DNA of 35,356 nucleotides from Bacteroidota bacterium (GTDB lineage: Bacteria; Bacteroidota; Bacteroidia; Bacteroidales; GCA-2748055). A model generated the notes under the pieces. It did no database searches. It saw only the letters and a list, made by a program, of their open reading frames with translations, and was not told the DNA's origin. A program made the translations under genes and the position numbers. Each line of letters begins with the position of its first letter. Position 1 is the first letter of the stretch. The DNA is taken from the NCBI GenBank assembly GCA_003648635.1, contig QMPQ01000007.1:1-35356 (forward strand), in the 5' to 3' direction. This document shows positions 1 to 8,151 of this stretch, in pieces.

Positions 1-1520
1 GCCTCCTCATCTGTAAAGCCCAGGTTATCGAACATCTGTTTCTGCAGTCCCTCGTCATGGATCCGGATGGAACCACCACCGATCTCCACCCCATTGATCA
101 CCAGGTCGTATGCCTTGGCGCGTACCTTTCCCGGATCGGTCCGGAACAGCTCCATGTCCTCTTCGTAGGGACTGGTAAAGGGATGGTGCATGGCATGGAA
201 GCGTTTGGTCTCCTCGTCCCACTCAAGTAGCGGGAAGTCCACCACCCATAATGGTTTAAATACACTGGGATCGCGCAATTCCAATCTGTTGCCCATCTCC
301 AGCCTAAGCTCACTCAATGCTTTCAGGGTAAGTTCATGGTCACCTGCCAGTACCAGGATCAGATCACCAGGCTTGGCGCCAAACAATGCTACCCACTCCT
401 TGAGGGCGGCTTCATCGTAAAATTTATCGGCCGAGGACTTCAGGGTTCCGTCCTCGTTGTATTTTACATAGACCAGTCCCTTCATCCCTATCTGAGGTCG
501 CTTTACCCAATCGGTCAAAGCATCCAGTTGCTTGCGGCTATACCCGGCACATCCTTCAGCACAGATTCCACCCACATACTCGACCGAGTCAAATACCTGA
601 AATCCCTTCCCTTTCACCAGGTCCGACATTTCGCTGAGCTCCATACCAAAACGGATATCGGGCTTGTCGTTTCCAAAGCGGCTCATGGCCTCTGTGTAGG
701 GCATCTTTATGAACTCTCCCTCAATTTCCACCTCCTTGATGGAGCGGAACAGGTACCTGGTTAATCCTTCAAATGCATGGAGCACATCGTCGCGTTCCAC
801 AAAGGACATCTCGCAATCGATCTGGGTGAACTCGGGCTGACGGTCGGCCCGAAGGTCCTCGTCCCTGAAGCACTTTACGATCTGAAAATATTTATCAAAA
901 CCCGCCACCATCAGCAGCTGCTTAAAGGTCTGTGGTGACTGTGGAAGGGCATAAAACTCCCCAGGATTCATACGGGAAGGCACCACAAAGTCCCTGGCCC
1001 CTTCCGGGGTGGACTTGATCAGTACAGGGGTCTCCACCTCCAGGAATCCTTCTTCGCTCAAATACTTCCTGATCTCAATGGCCATGCGGTGCCTCAGTTG
1101 CAGGTTTTCACGAACCACCTTCCGGCGCAGGTCGAGGTAACGGTATTTCATACGAAGGTCATCTCCCCCGTCTGTATTCTCTTCAATGGTAAAAGGGGGT
1201 GTTTCTGAACTATTCAGGACCTCCAGTTTCCCCACCAAAATCTCAATCTCCCCGGTGGGAATCTGCGGATTCTTATTGCTTCGCTCGGCCACCTTTCCTG
1301 ACGCCTTTACAACAAATTCTCTTCCCAGTTTACGCGCTTCCTGACACAAAGCAGGGTTGGTCTCCACATTAAACACCAGCTGGGTAATCCCATAGCGATC
1401 GCGCAGGTCCACAAAGGTCATCCCACCCAGGTCCCTGGACTTCTGAACCCAGCCTGAGAGCATCACTTCCTCACCAACATTCTTCATATTCAACTCTCCG
1501 CAATTGTGTGTCCTGTACAT
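1..1520 (-). CDS. aspS: Aspartyl-tRNA synthetase (3' end beyond the window)
   Basis: This class II synthetase charges tRNA-Asp with aspartate in the cytoplasm. I translated it by hand because the frame runs off the left edge and is missing from the ORF track. It begins [11 protein letters not shown], the usual bacterial AspRS start, with an in-frame stop just upstream. The N-terminal anticodon-binding OB fold ([19 protein letters not shown]) is followed by class II motif 2 ([16 protein letters not shown]), an inserted GAD-type domain, and then [10 protein letters not shown] and [13 protein letters not shown] of motif 3. About 506 codons are present. The family is usually about 585 residues, so roughly the last 80 lie outside. 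It diverges from tadA across 78 bp holding a TAAATTTG element. AspRS rather than AsnRS or LysRS is supported by the bacterial insertion and the GGGSIRIH signature. Confidence 0.97.
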   Translation of the reverse strand, partial: MYRTHNCGELNMKNVGEEVMLSGWVQKSRDLGGMTFVDLRDRYGITQLVFNVETNPALCQEARKLGREFVVKASGKVAERSNKNPQIPTGEIEILVGKLEVLNSSETPPFTIEENTDGGDDLRMKYRYLDLRRKVVRENLQLRHRMAIEIRKYLSEEGFLEVETPVLIKSTPEGARDFVVPSRMNPGEFYALPQSPQTFKQLLMVAGFDKYFQIVKCFRDEDLRADRQPEFTQIDCEMSFVERDDVLHAFEGLTRYLFRSIKEVEIEGEFIKMPYTEAMSRFGNDKPDIRFGMELSEMSDLVKGKGFQVFDSVEYVGGICAEGCAGYSRKQLDALTDWVKRPQIGMKGLVYVKYNEDGTLKSSADKFYDEAALKEWVALFGAKPGDLILVLAGDHELTLKALSELRLEMGNRLELRDPSVFKPLWVVDFPLLEWDEETKRFHAMHHPFTSPYEEDMELFRTDPGKVRAKAYDLVINGVEIGGGSIRIHDEGLQKQMFDNLGFTDEE

Positions 1521-1551
1521 AAGATTCTATTTTTGTAACTTTATTGAGCTG

Positions 1552-1559
1552 CAAATTTA
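1552..1559 (-). promoter_or_regulatory. Putative -7 promoter element for aspS
   Basis: Read on the minus strand the sequence is TAAATTTG, an exact match to the Bacteroidota -7 consensus TAnnTTTG. It ends 31 nt before the aspS ATG. No convincing -33 TTTG box is visible at the expected distance. A second match, TATTTTTG, lies at 1528-1535 on the plus strand and could serve tadA. Confidence 0.45.
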
Positions 1560-1598
1560 GCAACTTTTTAAAGGAAATAGTAAGAAAGCTTATCTATC

Positions 1599-2057
1599 AT
1601 GGTATACCCCGTACTCTCCGATGAATATTTTATGAATGAGGCACTTAAGGAAGCTCACAAGGCCATGGACATGGAAGAGGTGCCGGTGGGAGCAGTAGTG
1701 GTGAATCAGAACAGGATCATTGCCAGGGCGCATAACATGACCCAGCAATTGAATGATGTGACCGCCCATGCAGAAATGATTGCTATTACCTCAGCCGCCA
1801 ACTACCTTGGTGCCAAATATCTTACAGAGTGCACCCTCTATGTTACTCTGGAGCCCTGTGTGATGTGTGCCGCCGCCCTGAAATGGGCCCAACTGGGCAG
1901 CCTGGTTTTTGCAGCCTCCGATCCAAAGGAGGGTTTTTCCCATCTGAAAGAGAAGATTCTTCATAAAAAAACGGTCGTGCTTCCGGGCATGCTGGAAGAA
2001 GAGGCATCCCTCCTGCTTAAGCAGTTTTTCCTGAAACGTCGCGACTCGAAAAACTAG
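1599..2057 (+). CDS. tadA: tRNA-specific adenosine deaminase (tRNA A34 to I34)
   Basis: This is a zinc-dependent cytidine/adenosine deaminase-fold enzyme that converts the wobble adenosine of tRNA-Arg(ACG) to inosine. The 152-residue length fits TadA. The catalytic signature is complete: H57-A-E59 supplies a zinc ligand and the proton shuttle, and P86-C-x-x-C90 supplies the other two ligands. VPVGAVVV near residue 29 is also typical. The ATG at 1599 begins the helix usually seen in TadA (MNEALKEAHKAM). Its TAG stop overlaps the stop of the convergent GH20 fusion gene inside the tetranucleotide CTAG, leaving no intergenic space. A guanine or cytosine deaminase is possible from the fold alone, but the length and the EPCVMC context favour TadA. 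Confidence 0.94.
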   Translation: MVYPVLSDEYFMNEALKEAHKAMDMEEVPVGAVVVNQNRIIARAHNMTQQLNDVTAHAEMIAITSAANYLGAKYLTECTLYVTLEPCVMCAAALKWAQLGSLVFAASDPKEGFSHLKEKILHKKTVVLPGMLEEEASLLLKQFFLKRRDSKN

Positions 2058-5000
2058 ATGCCTGCCACCGGTTCAGCTTCTTTTTGAAAATAGAGAGAGC
2101 TGTAGTATTCTATGTAATCGAGCAGTCTCTCTCTGTACTCCTCCAATCCAAGCTCTTCCTCATCACAGATCAAATAAGACATATCGGCCCGCCTGAAAGC
2201 AAAGTGCCGGGCGCGGTCCTGCCTGTGAAAGAACTCTTTATCATCGGTCGACATTCCTTTGGGAAGTCTGGTACGTTCCCAAATGCTTACCAGCTCGCTG
2301 TACACTTTCTCTCGTTCCCGCAGGTTGCTCTCAATAATTTGAACTGCTTTCTCCAGGGACCCCAGGGCCGCTTCATGATTCCGAAAGCGCTGATTATGGG
2401 CTTCCTTGATGCTTCGCTCAAGTTCTGAAAGTGTCAGGTAGGTATTGCAGCTATGGTTTACCAGTTGAACGATGGAAGAGAAGATCTCCAGATCATAGCT
2501 GTTCCGGATACCAGCCGACTGATTTGCCCGGATGATTTCCATGGCACGTTCCATATGTTTGATCTGCTTCCGGGATTCATCAATTTTCTCAGCATACTCG
2601 CGATTCCAGAATTCATCATACTCCAGGTTGTCACCGCGAGGCAGATCAGGCAGATGCGTCTTGCCGATATCGCCATAGTGCCAGACCCTGCGTTCAAAAG
2701 ATTTATAATAGAAATAGGCTGCCTTATTAAGCAATAGGAACAGTTCCTTCATATCACTGGACCTATCCCCGTAATAGTTCAGGAAAAACTTGTTACTAAA
2801 CTCCTCCGCTGATGGATTGGCACCGCTCCAGGACCATTCGGCCGAGTTGATAAAACTCATCATCCAGACTTGATTATGCAGCCCTGAATCATCCCATGAG
2901 GTGTTGATCATACCATCAAAATATCCTGATACTGCCGCCCGGGAGACCTCCTTATGGGATCTTTGCAATGAGTTTTCAGCCTCATGTTCATTCTCTCCTT
3001 CCCCTCTAAGTTTGTAAAAGTAGGGAAGGAAAAGCGGTTCAATGCCCGGGTTGGGATCATAGGTGAAAATTTCGTAGCCTGCCTCACTTGCTTCCCTGGC
3101 ATAGGTGAAGTCATCACTCTCATACTTGTAATCCTCCATCAATACCAGTCCCTCCAGCGGCTCTTTACCCCTGGCAGGCGAATCACTATGTGCCCAGCCC
3201 ATGGGCCTTTCCCAGGCCATTACTGTTCTGCCTAAAGCCTGCAGGGGTGCTCCGGCCTGTTTGATAAACTGGTGATAGAGTCCGCTTTTTCCAATTTCCT
3301 CAGATTTTTGCTGGCAGAGCTCACACAGACCCAATTCATAGGTCTCATCGGAGCCGATGTGGATGTATTCCGAACCGGGAGTAGCCTCTATGGCATCTTT
3401 CCAGAGATCCCAGAGCAAGTCATAACTTCCCTCTTTCAGCGGGCAGAACTCCCAGTTGGAGGCCTCGATCTCACGAAGGTGACTATGTTGTGGCCACTTC
3501 AGGATGTAGCTCACATGTCCAAGCCCCTGAACCAGGGGTACCAATTGCACATGGTATTTCTTTGCATAGTGTGTGATTTCCTGCATCTCTTCCATGGTGA
3601 AGGCTCCCGGAGCCCCAATCTCGGGATGGCTGGGGTAGAGGAATTTGTCCTCCCATTCCCAGACCAGCATATTGATCTTATACCTGGCCAGATCCCGGAT
3701 GAAGCCTTCGACATATTCGCGCTTGTCCTGGTGATGCTTGGTATCGTAGTGACAGGCCCGCTGCGGAATATCTGGCCAGTCGGTAATTCTCATTCCGGGA
3801 ATATAGGATCCCGCCTCGCCTGCTTTCAGGATCTGCAGCAAAGTCTGGGTACCATAAAAAAGGCCAGCATCCCCCATAGCCCTGATGGTCAATTGATCCT
3901 TATTTACGAGCATTTCATATCCCTGGAGGGCTGTCTTTTCCGGGAGTGAAGTGATTTTTTCAGAAACTCCATCATGGGTCAATCGGATGGCCCCGGGGGA
4001 CTCCTGCTCGGTGATCTCAGCTTTTATGGCCCATTCTGTTTCAAGAGTTCGGGCCAGCTCCCGGGCCGTAAACTTCACCTGATCTGTGGCATCCCTGTCA
4101 AGAACAATGCGCAGTTCATCTCCAGGAACAAAATCTCCCTCCTGAAAGCTCACTTCCTGGGGATATGGGATGAGGGTGATTCCCTCCTTAAAGAGTGCAG
4201 TTATAGCCTCCTCTCCGCCCTCTTCCTTTTTAACAATGACAATTCTATGTGCCGGTCCGGATACCCCTGCCAGATTCATGGTCCGAAAATGAAATTCATG
4301 CCTCTCCCCGCTCAGCTCCATGTCCAGGGAATCCTTCACCGCTTCCCACTCCCCTGAAGGACCTATCCTTAACTGGTACTCTTTCAGATTGGGAGTTTCA
4401 GAGAAGAGCCTTATCCTGGCCATGTGACCCTCGAGCCGGATCTCCGAATAAATTGTATTGGGCGTCCACTCAATAGCATCACGGTTGCTAACCCGGCGCA
4501 TAAACTCGGGCTTGTCATAGGCCCAGTGGGGTTTCCCATCCCAGATCCAGGTATGATTCAGAAAATAATCATCTTCATACATGCTCAGTAAAGTTTCATG
4601 CTCCGGCCAAACAGTAAACATATCGTTGTGGGTATGATACTCGATCCAGGTATAGGTCTGTGCACTGCGTTCCCAGCTTGATCCGGTTTCAGGATTAATT
4701 TGCTTGGGGATTCGATCCGGACCTCTTACCAGAGTGATATCCGCCGCCCCGTTTTTCAAATATTCGTCACGGATTTCCAAAGCAGATAAAGGGATCCCAT
4801 CTTTTTCAAAATGATGATCGTACTTGGCATCTGAGAGAAACCATTTCTGGTAGTCGTTGAGCCAGATCTCGTTGATTCCATGATGCCCATCTGGTCCATC
4901 CATCACTCCGGGACCTGCACCAAGCGTTCTGCTCACATAGCCATAGGCATTCATGATACCATTCTGTACCTTCATGAAATGACCGCAATGAAATCCCTGT

Positions 5001-5323
5001 CCCTCTAATGCTTCATCTAATATACCCTCCACATATCCCCCTCCGGGGTAGGGATCGCCATGATCATCAATCGATACTACCGACCGGATCCAATGCCTGA
5101 GCATCAGAATTCTTTTAAACTCATCTGTCTCTCCCCGAAATATGGTATCCAGCTGATACTTCTCTTTTAGGACCTGAAATCCGGGATGGTTCAGGTCTTC
5201 GTTGCCCATAAATTCAACATTGGGCTTGAACAGGGGATTGTCAACTTTCTCAAGAACATATTCCGGATTAGAGCATCCGGCAACTACAATTAATAACAGG
5301 GCAGGCAAAAATTTAGCTTTCAT
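2054..5323 (-). CDS. Lipoprotein with transglutaminase-like domain fused to GH20 beta-N-acetylhexosaminidase
   Basis: This 1089-residue protein is predicted to be exported and lipid-anchored (lipobox VAGC, Cys17). I start it at MKAKF (5323) because the track's 42 extra N-terminal residues precede a clear signal peptide. Residues about 70-170 resemble a transglutaminase/PNGase fold with a possible triad of Cys113 (GFHCGHF), His147 or His148 (GHHGINEIWL) and Asp165 (FLSDAKYD). Residues about 290-360 look like a beta-rich linker. Residues about 380-510 match the GH20b accessory domain (LIPYPQEV, GYEMLV, GLFYGTQTLLQIL). A GH20 TIM barrel follows, with HIGSDE at 655-660 providing the Asp-Glu pair of substrate-assisted hexosaminidases. 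The last 190 residues are helical and charged. It diverges from the DUF4832-type gene, suggesting a shared glycan or glycoprotein target. The hexosaminidase call is strong; activity of the N-terminal domain is inferred. Confidence 0.85.
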   Translation of the reverse strand: MKAKFLPALLLIVVAGCSNPEYVLEKVDNPLFKPNVEFMGNEDLNHPGFQVLKEKYQLDTIFRGETDEFKRILMLRHWIRSVVSIDDHGDPYPGGGYVEGILDEALEGQGFHCGHFMKVQNGIMNAYGYVSRTLGAGPGVMDGPDGHHGINEIWLNDYQKWFLSDAKYDHHFEKDGIPLSALEIRDEYLKNGAADITLVRGPDRIPKQINPETGSSWERSAQTYTWIEYHTHNDMFTVWPEHETLLSMYEDDYFLNHTWIWDGKPHWAYDKPEFMRRVSNRDAIEWTPNTIYSEIRLEGHMARIRLFSETPNLKEYQLRIGPSGEWEAVKDSLDMELSGERHEFHFRTMNLAGVSGPAHRIVIVKKEEGGEEAITALFKEGITLIPYPQEVSFQEGDFVPGDELRIVLDRDATDQVKFTARELARTLETEWAIKAEITEQESPGAIRLTHDGVSEKITSLPEKTALQGYEMLVNKDQLTIRAMGDAGLFYGTQTLLQILKAGEAGSYIPGMRITDWPDIPQRACHYDTKHHQDKREYVEGFIRDLARYKINMLVWEWEDKFLYPSHPEIGAPGAFTMEEMQEITHYAKKYHVQLVPLVQGLGHVSYILKWPQHSHLREIEASNWEFCPLKEGSYDLLWDLWKDAIEATPGSEYIHIGSDETYELGLCELCQQKSEEIGKSGLYHQFIKQAGAPLQALGRTVMAWERPMGWAHSDSPARGKEPLEGLVLMEDYKYESDDFTYAREASEAGYEIFTYDPNPGIEPLFLPYFYKLRGEGENEHEAENSLQRSHKEVSRAAVSGYFDGMINTSWDDSGLHNQVWMMSFINSAEWSWSGANPSAEEFSNKFFLNYYGDRSSDMKELFLLLNKAAYFYYKSFERRVWHYGDIGKTHLPDLPRGDNLEYDEFWNREYAEKIDESRKQIKHMERAMEIIRANQSAGIRNSYDLEIFSSIVQLVNHSCNTYLTLSELERSIKEAHNQRFRNHEAALGSLEKAVQIIESNLREREKVYSELVSIWERTRLPKGMSTDDKEFFHRQDRARHFAFRRADMSYLICDEEELGLEEYRERLLDYIEYYSSLYFQKEAEPVAGI

Positions 5324-5329
5324 GGGATC

Positions 5330-5370
5330 CAAATATTGAATAAATTTATAGAAATATACTCCAATATTTG
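5330..5370. promoter_or_regulatory. Divergent promoter/operator region with 9-bp inverted repeat
   Basis: CAAATATTG (5330-5338) and CAATATTTG (5362-5370) are perfect inverted copies 23 bp apart in the 60-bp gap between two divergent carbohydrate-related genes. Each outward-facing arm reads AATATTTG, one mismatch from the -7 consensus TAnnTTTG. They lie 6 nt (minus gene) and 13 nt (plus gene) from the start codons. They could be paired -7 elements, a regulator site, or both. Confidence 0.4.
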
Positions 5371-5383
5371 CAAATAAACTGTG

Positions 5384-6838
5384 ATGAAAAAGCTTACATC
5401 TATCCCGATTGCAACACTTGCGGTCCTGCTCCTTATTATTCCGTTTCAAAATGCTATTTCACAAATTGAAGATGATGTAGTTGTTATCCGGTCTCAGGAA
5501 ATTGACAAGGTCTTAGATAATCCGGGAATGGGATTTATGACCTTCCAGCGCTTCAATGGTGATGAGTTGAATGAAGGCAGCGGCTGGACCGAAGGATTCC
5601 CAATTGATTATCAGGAATTTGATGGAGATTTATCCAACCTGAATTATCCCTCTACCACCATCGCCTACTGGCGCATATATTGGAAGTTTATGGAGCCTGA
5701 AGAGGGAGCATATCAATGGGACATGCTGGACAGGGCACTCGCTTTGGCCAGATCAAGGGGACAAACCCTAATTATTAGGATTGCTCCCTATGGAACAGGC
5801 GATGAGCGAGATGTCCCCCAATGGTACCGTGCTTTGGTTGGCGATGAAAAAGAGTGGACCTATAGCAATCCCGTGAATAAGTGGATGGTGAATCCTGAAG
5901 ATGCACGCTATGCCAAATACTTCGGGGGACTTATAGGTGCGATGGGAAAGCGCTATGATGGCCATCCCGACCTGGAAGCGGTGGACCTTGCGATAATCGG
6001 AGCATGGGGAGAAGGTGCCGGATCAGAACTACTGAGTCAGCCTACAAGGGAAGCACTGGTAAATGCCTATACCTCTTCGTTCAGGAAAACTCCCTTGATT
6101 GCCCTGCTCATGGATGAAAAAACAAACATGTACGCTAATTCACAGATACCAGTAGGATGGAGAGTCGACTGCATAGGTGACCTGGGATTCTGGGCAGATG
6201 AACAAAACGGGTGGACCCACATGTATGACTTTTACCCTCAGGAAATTATTAACTGCGGGCTTGAAGATGATTGGCTTAGCTCGCCCCTCAGTTTTGAAAT
6301 CTGCGGAACATTCCTTCGCTGGAGAGACCAGGAGGGTTATGATAGGGACGATGTGAAGTATATTTTCGACGAAACACTCAAATGGCATATCTCCTCTTTT
6401 AACGCCAAATCGTCCCCGGTACCAGAAGAGTGGAATGATCTGGTTGAGGAGTGGTTGAAAAGAATGGGTTATAGGTTTGTTTTAAGAAGATTCAGCTACC
6501 CCAAACAGGTACATCCAAACGGCTGGCTCCCATTCCTTAGCTGGTGGGAGAACAAAGGCGTTGCTCCCTGCTACAAAGATTTCACCCTGGCCCTGCGCTT
6601 GTTTTCTGATAATCAATCCATTGTGCTTCCTACAGATGCCGTTGTCAAAGAGTGGCTCCCCGGAGATAATATTTATGATCATTCCCTCTTCATTCCGGAT
6701 CATGTATCTGAAGGCATTTATGAATTACAAGTAGCTGTTGTAGATCGTAGAAATCATGAACCCAGGGTAAATCTTGCTATTGAAGGCAGAAAAGATGATG
6801 GCTGGTATCAACTTGGAAAAATTGAAGTTGTCCGATAA
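5384..6838 (+). CDS. Secreted DUF4832-type TIM-barrel protein, putative glycoside hydrolase
   Basis: The protein has 484 residues from the ATG at 5384; the track starts one codon earlier at a GTG. Residues 1-27 form a Sec signal peptide ending AIS-Q without a lipobox, so it is probably periplasmic or secreted. The segment LDNPGMGFMTFQRF followed by AYWRIYWKFMEPEEGAYQWDMLDRAL resembles the N-terminal half of DUF4874/DUF4832 proteins, which share the clan A glycosidase barrel. IIGAWGEGAG carries a candidate acid/base Glu, and MDEK a possible second acid. The C-terminal beta-sandwich (about 385-484, with SDNQSIVLPTDAVVKEWLPGDN) matches the DUF4832 part. It shares a short control region with the divergent GH20 fusion gene. 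No substrate can be assigned from the sequence. Confidence 0.75.
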   Translation: MKKLTSIPIATLAVLLLIIPFQNAISQIEDDVVVIRSQEIDKVLDNPGMGFMTFQRFNGDELNEGSGWTEGFPIDYQEFDGDLSNLNYPSTTIAYWRIYWKFMEPEEGAYQWDMLDRALALARSRGQTLIIRIAPYGTGDERDVPQWYRALVGDEKEWTYSNPVNKWMVNPEDARYAKYFGGLIGAMGKRYDGHPDLEAVDLAIIGAWGEGAGSELLSQPTREALVNAYTSSFRKTPLIALLMDEKTNMYANSQIPVGWRVDCIGDLGFWADEQNGWTHMYDFYPQEIINCGLEDDWLSSPLSFEICGTFLRWRDQEGYDRDDVKYIFDETLKWHISSFNAKSSPVPEEWNDLVEEWLKRMGYRFVLRRFSYPKQVHPNGWLPFLSWWENKGVAPCYKDFTLALRLFSDNQSIVLPTDAVVKEWLPGDNIYDHSLFIPDHVSEGIYELQVAVVDRRNHEPRVNLAIEGRKDDGWYQLGKIEVVR

Positions 6839-6856
6839 AGAGACAACACGCCCCTA

Positions 6857-8089
6857 TTAGGCCTGGGTGATTCCAAATCCAGCCTTTTCAAGGTCTTTCC
6901 AGTAGCCGGGATATGATTTGCTCACTACCCCGGGATCTTCAATGGATATCTTCCCCAGCGGGATGGCCAGCGGCGCAAAGGCCATGGCCATACGATGATC
7001 GTGATAAGTCCGGATAAGTGGATCACCCTCCGGATCACATCGGGCTCCATCCCATTCCAGCCACTCTCCCCGGGGATCGGCGCTCAGAACAAAGCCCACC
7101 CGTTTTAATTCTGTCTGCAGGGCTGCAATACGGTCGGTTTCCTTTACCCGCAGGGTGGTGGTCCCGGTAAACCTGAAGGGAACACCCAGGGTGCACAGGC
7201 TTACTGCCAGAGTCTGCACCAGGTCGGGACAAGCGGTAAAATCATAGACATATTGTTCAGGTAACTCCTGTTTTTGAGAACGCAGGATCAGTCCTTCTTC
7301 ATTGAAGGTGGTGCGAACACCCAGGGGCTCAAAAATCTTTACCAGGGCGGAATCGCCCTGCAGACTGTTCTGAGAAAGATTGGGTAATGTGATTTCCGAT
7401 CGCGGTAGAAGTGCCGCCACCTGGTACCAGTAAGAAGCCCCGCTCCAGTCCGATTCCACCCTGAAATCCTCCATGGAATAAGTGCCCTGAGGCACGGTGA
7501 TTGTCCTTCCATCAAAGCGGGCTCCGACACCACAACTATTCATCAATGAAAGAGTCATCTCTATATAGGAAGCCGATACAACATCGCCCTTCAGTTCGAT
7601 GCGCAGACCTCCTTCCAATACTGGCCCAATCATCATCAAGGCACTGATAAACTGGCTGCTGATTCCTGCTTCGATCGCAATGCTTCCCCCGGTCAATCCT
7701 CCACCTGAGATTCTGAGTGGCGGACAGCCCTCATTTTCGAGATATTCTATACGGGCACCCACCTGTTTTAAAGCATCCACCAGGGGGCCCACAGGACGCT
7801 GCTTCATCCGCTGCGATCCTGTCAAAGTAACTTCGCCCGGCTGTGTGGAGAGATAGGCAGTCAGGAAACGCATAGCTGTACCGGCATGCCCTACATATTT
7901 TACATCTGACTCTGTATCAAGGGCTTCACTTAACACCTTTGTGTCATCACTATCCGATAAATTGTAAAGAGTAGCCCCGGAACCAGCCAGGGCCCGAATA
8001 ATTAACATCCGGTTAGAGATGCTCTTGGAGGAGGGAATATGGATGCTACCTGAGAATGCTTTTAAAGGAGCAGAGATGACATTTTTCAT
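6857..8089 (-). CDS. aroA: 3-phosphoshikimate 1-carboxyvinyltransferase (EPSP synthase)
   Basis: The enzyme condenses shikimate-3-phosphate with phosphoenolpyruvate in the sixth step of aromatic amino acid synthesis. At 410 residues it is slightly shorter than the E. coli enzyme, as is common in Bacteroidota. Visible family motifs are SSKSISNR (residues 20-27), AGTAMRFLTAYL (the phosphoenolpyruvate loop, here preceded by His where many enzymes have Asn), RMKQRPVGPLVDAL, ISSQFISALMM, the KETDRI segment and the C-terminal DHRMAMAFA. The start ATG is preceded by TATCTTTG with only four bases between, so the transcript may have almost no leader. It lies between the DUF4832-type gene (convergent, 18-bp gap) and the divergent proline dehydrogenase. 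No other aro gene is nearby. Confidence 0.95.
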   Translation of the reverse strand: MKNVISAPLKAFSGSIHIPSSKSISNRMLIIRALAGSGATLYNLSDSDDTKVLSEALDTESDVKYVGHAGTAMRFLTAYLSTQPGEVTLTGSQRMKQRPVGPLVDALKQVGARIEYLENEGCPPLRISGGGLTGGSIAIEAGISSQFISALMMIGPVLEGGLRIELKGDVVSASYIEMTLSLMNSCGVGARFDGRTITVPQGTYSMEDFRVESDWSGASYWYQVAALLPRSEITLPNLSQNSLQGDSALVKIFEPLGVRTTFNEEGLILRSQKQELPEQYVYDFTACPDLVQTLAVSLCTLGVPFRFTGTTTLRVKETDRIAALQTELKRVGFVLSADPRGEWLEWDGARCDPEGDPLIRTYHDHRMAMAFAPLAIPLGKISIEDPGVVSKSYPGYWKDLEKAGFGITQA

Positions 8090-8093
8090 AAAT

Positions 8094-8101
8094 CAAAGAT
8101 A
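8094..8101 (-). promoter_or_regulatory. Putative -7 element directly upstream of aroA
   Basis: The minus strand reads TATCTTTG, an exact TAnnTTTG match, then four bases and the aroA ATG. If it is used, transcription would begin at or near the start codon, giving a leaderless or near-leaderless mRNA. No clear -33 box is seen. Confidence 0.45.
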
Positions 8102-8151
8102 ATAATTAGCATATATTGCGACCCTGAAATAGTAGCAAGTAACGAGAGACC

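Noticed and set aside
3272-3949. 225-residue plus-strand ORF opposite the GH20 fusion
   Set aside because: It is a shadow of the minus-strand gene, which shows clear GH20 motifs across this interval. The antisense product has no family features.
5324-5449. 42-residue N-terminal extension of the GH20 fusion protein
   Set aside because: It precedes a complete lipoprotein signal peptide and overlaps the divergent gene's first codons.
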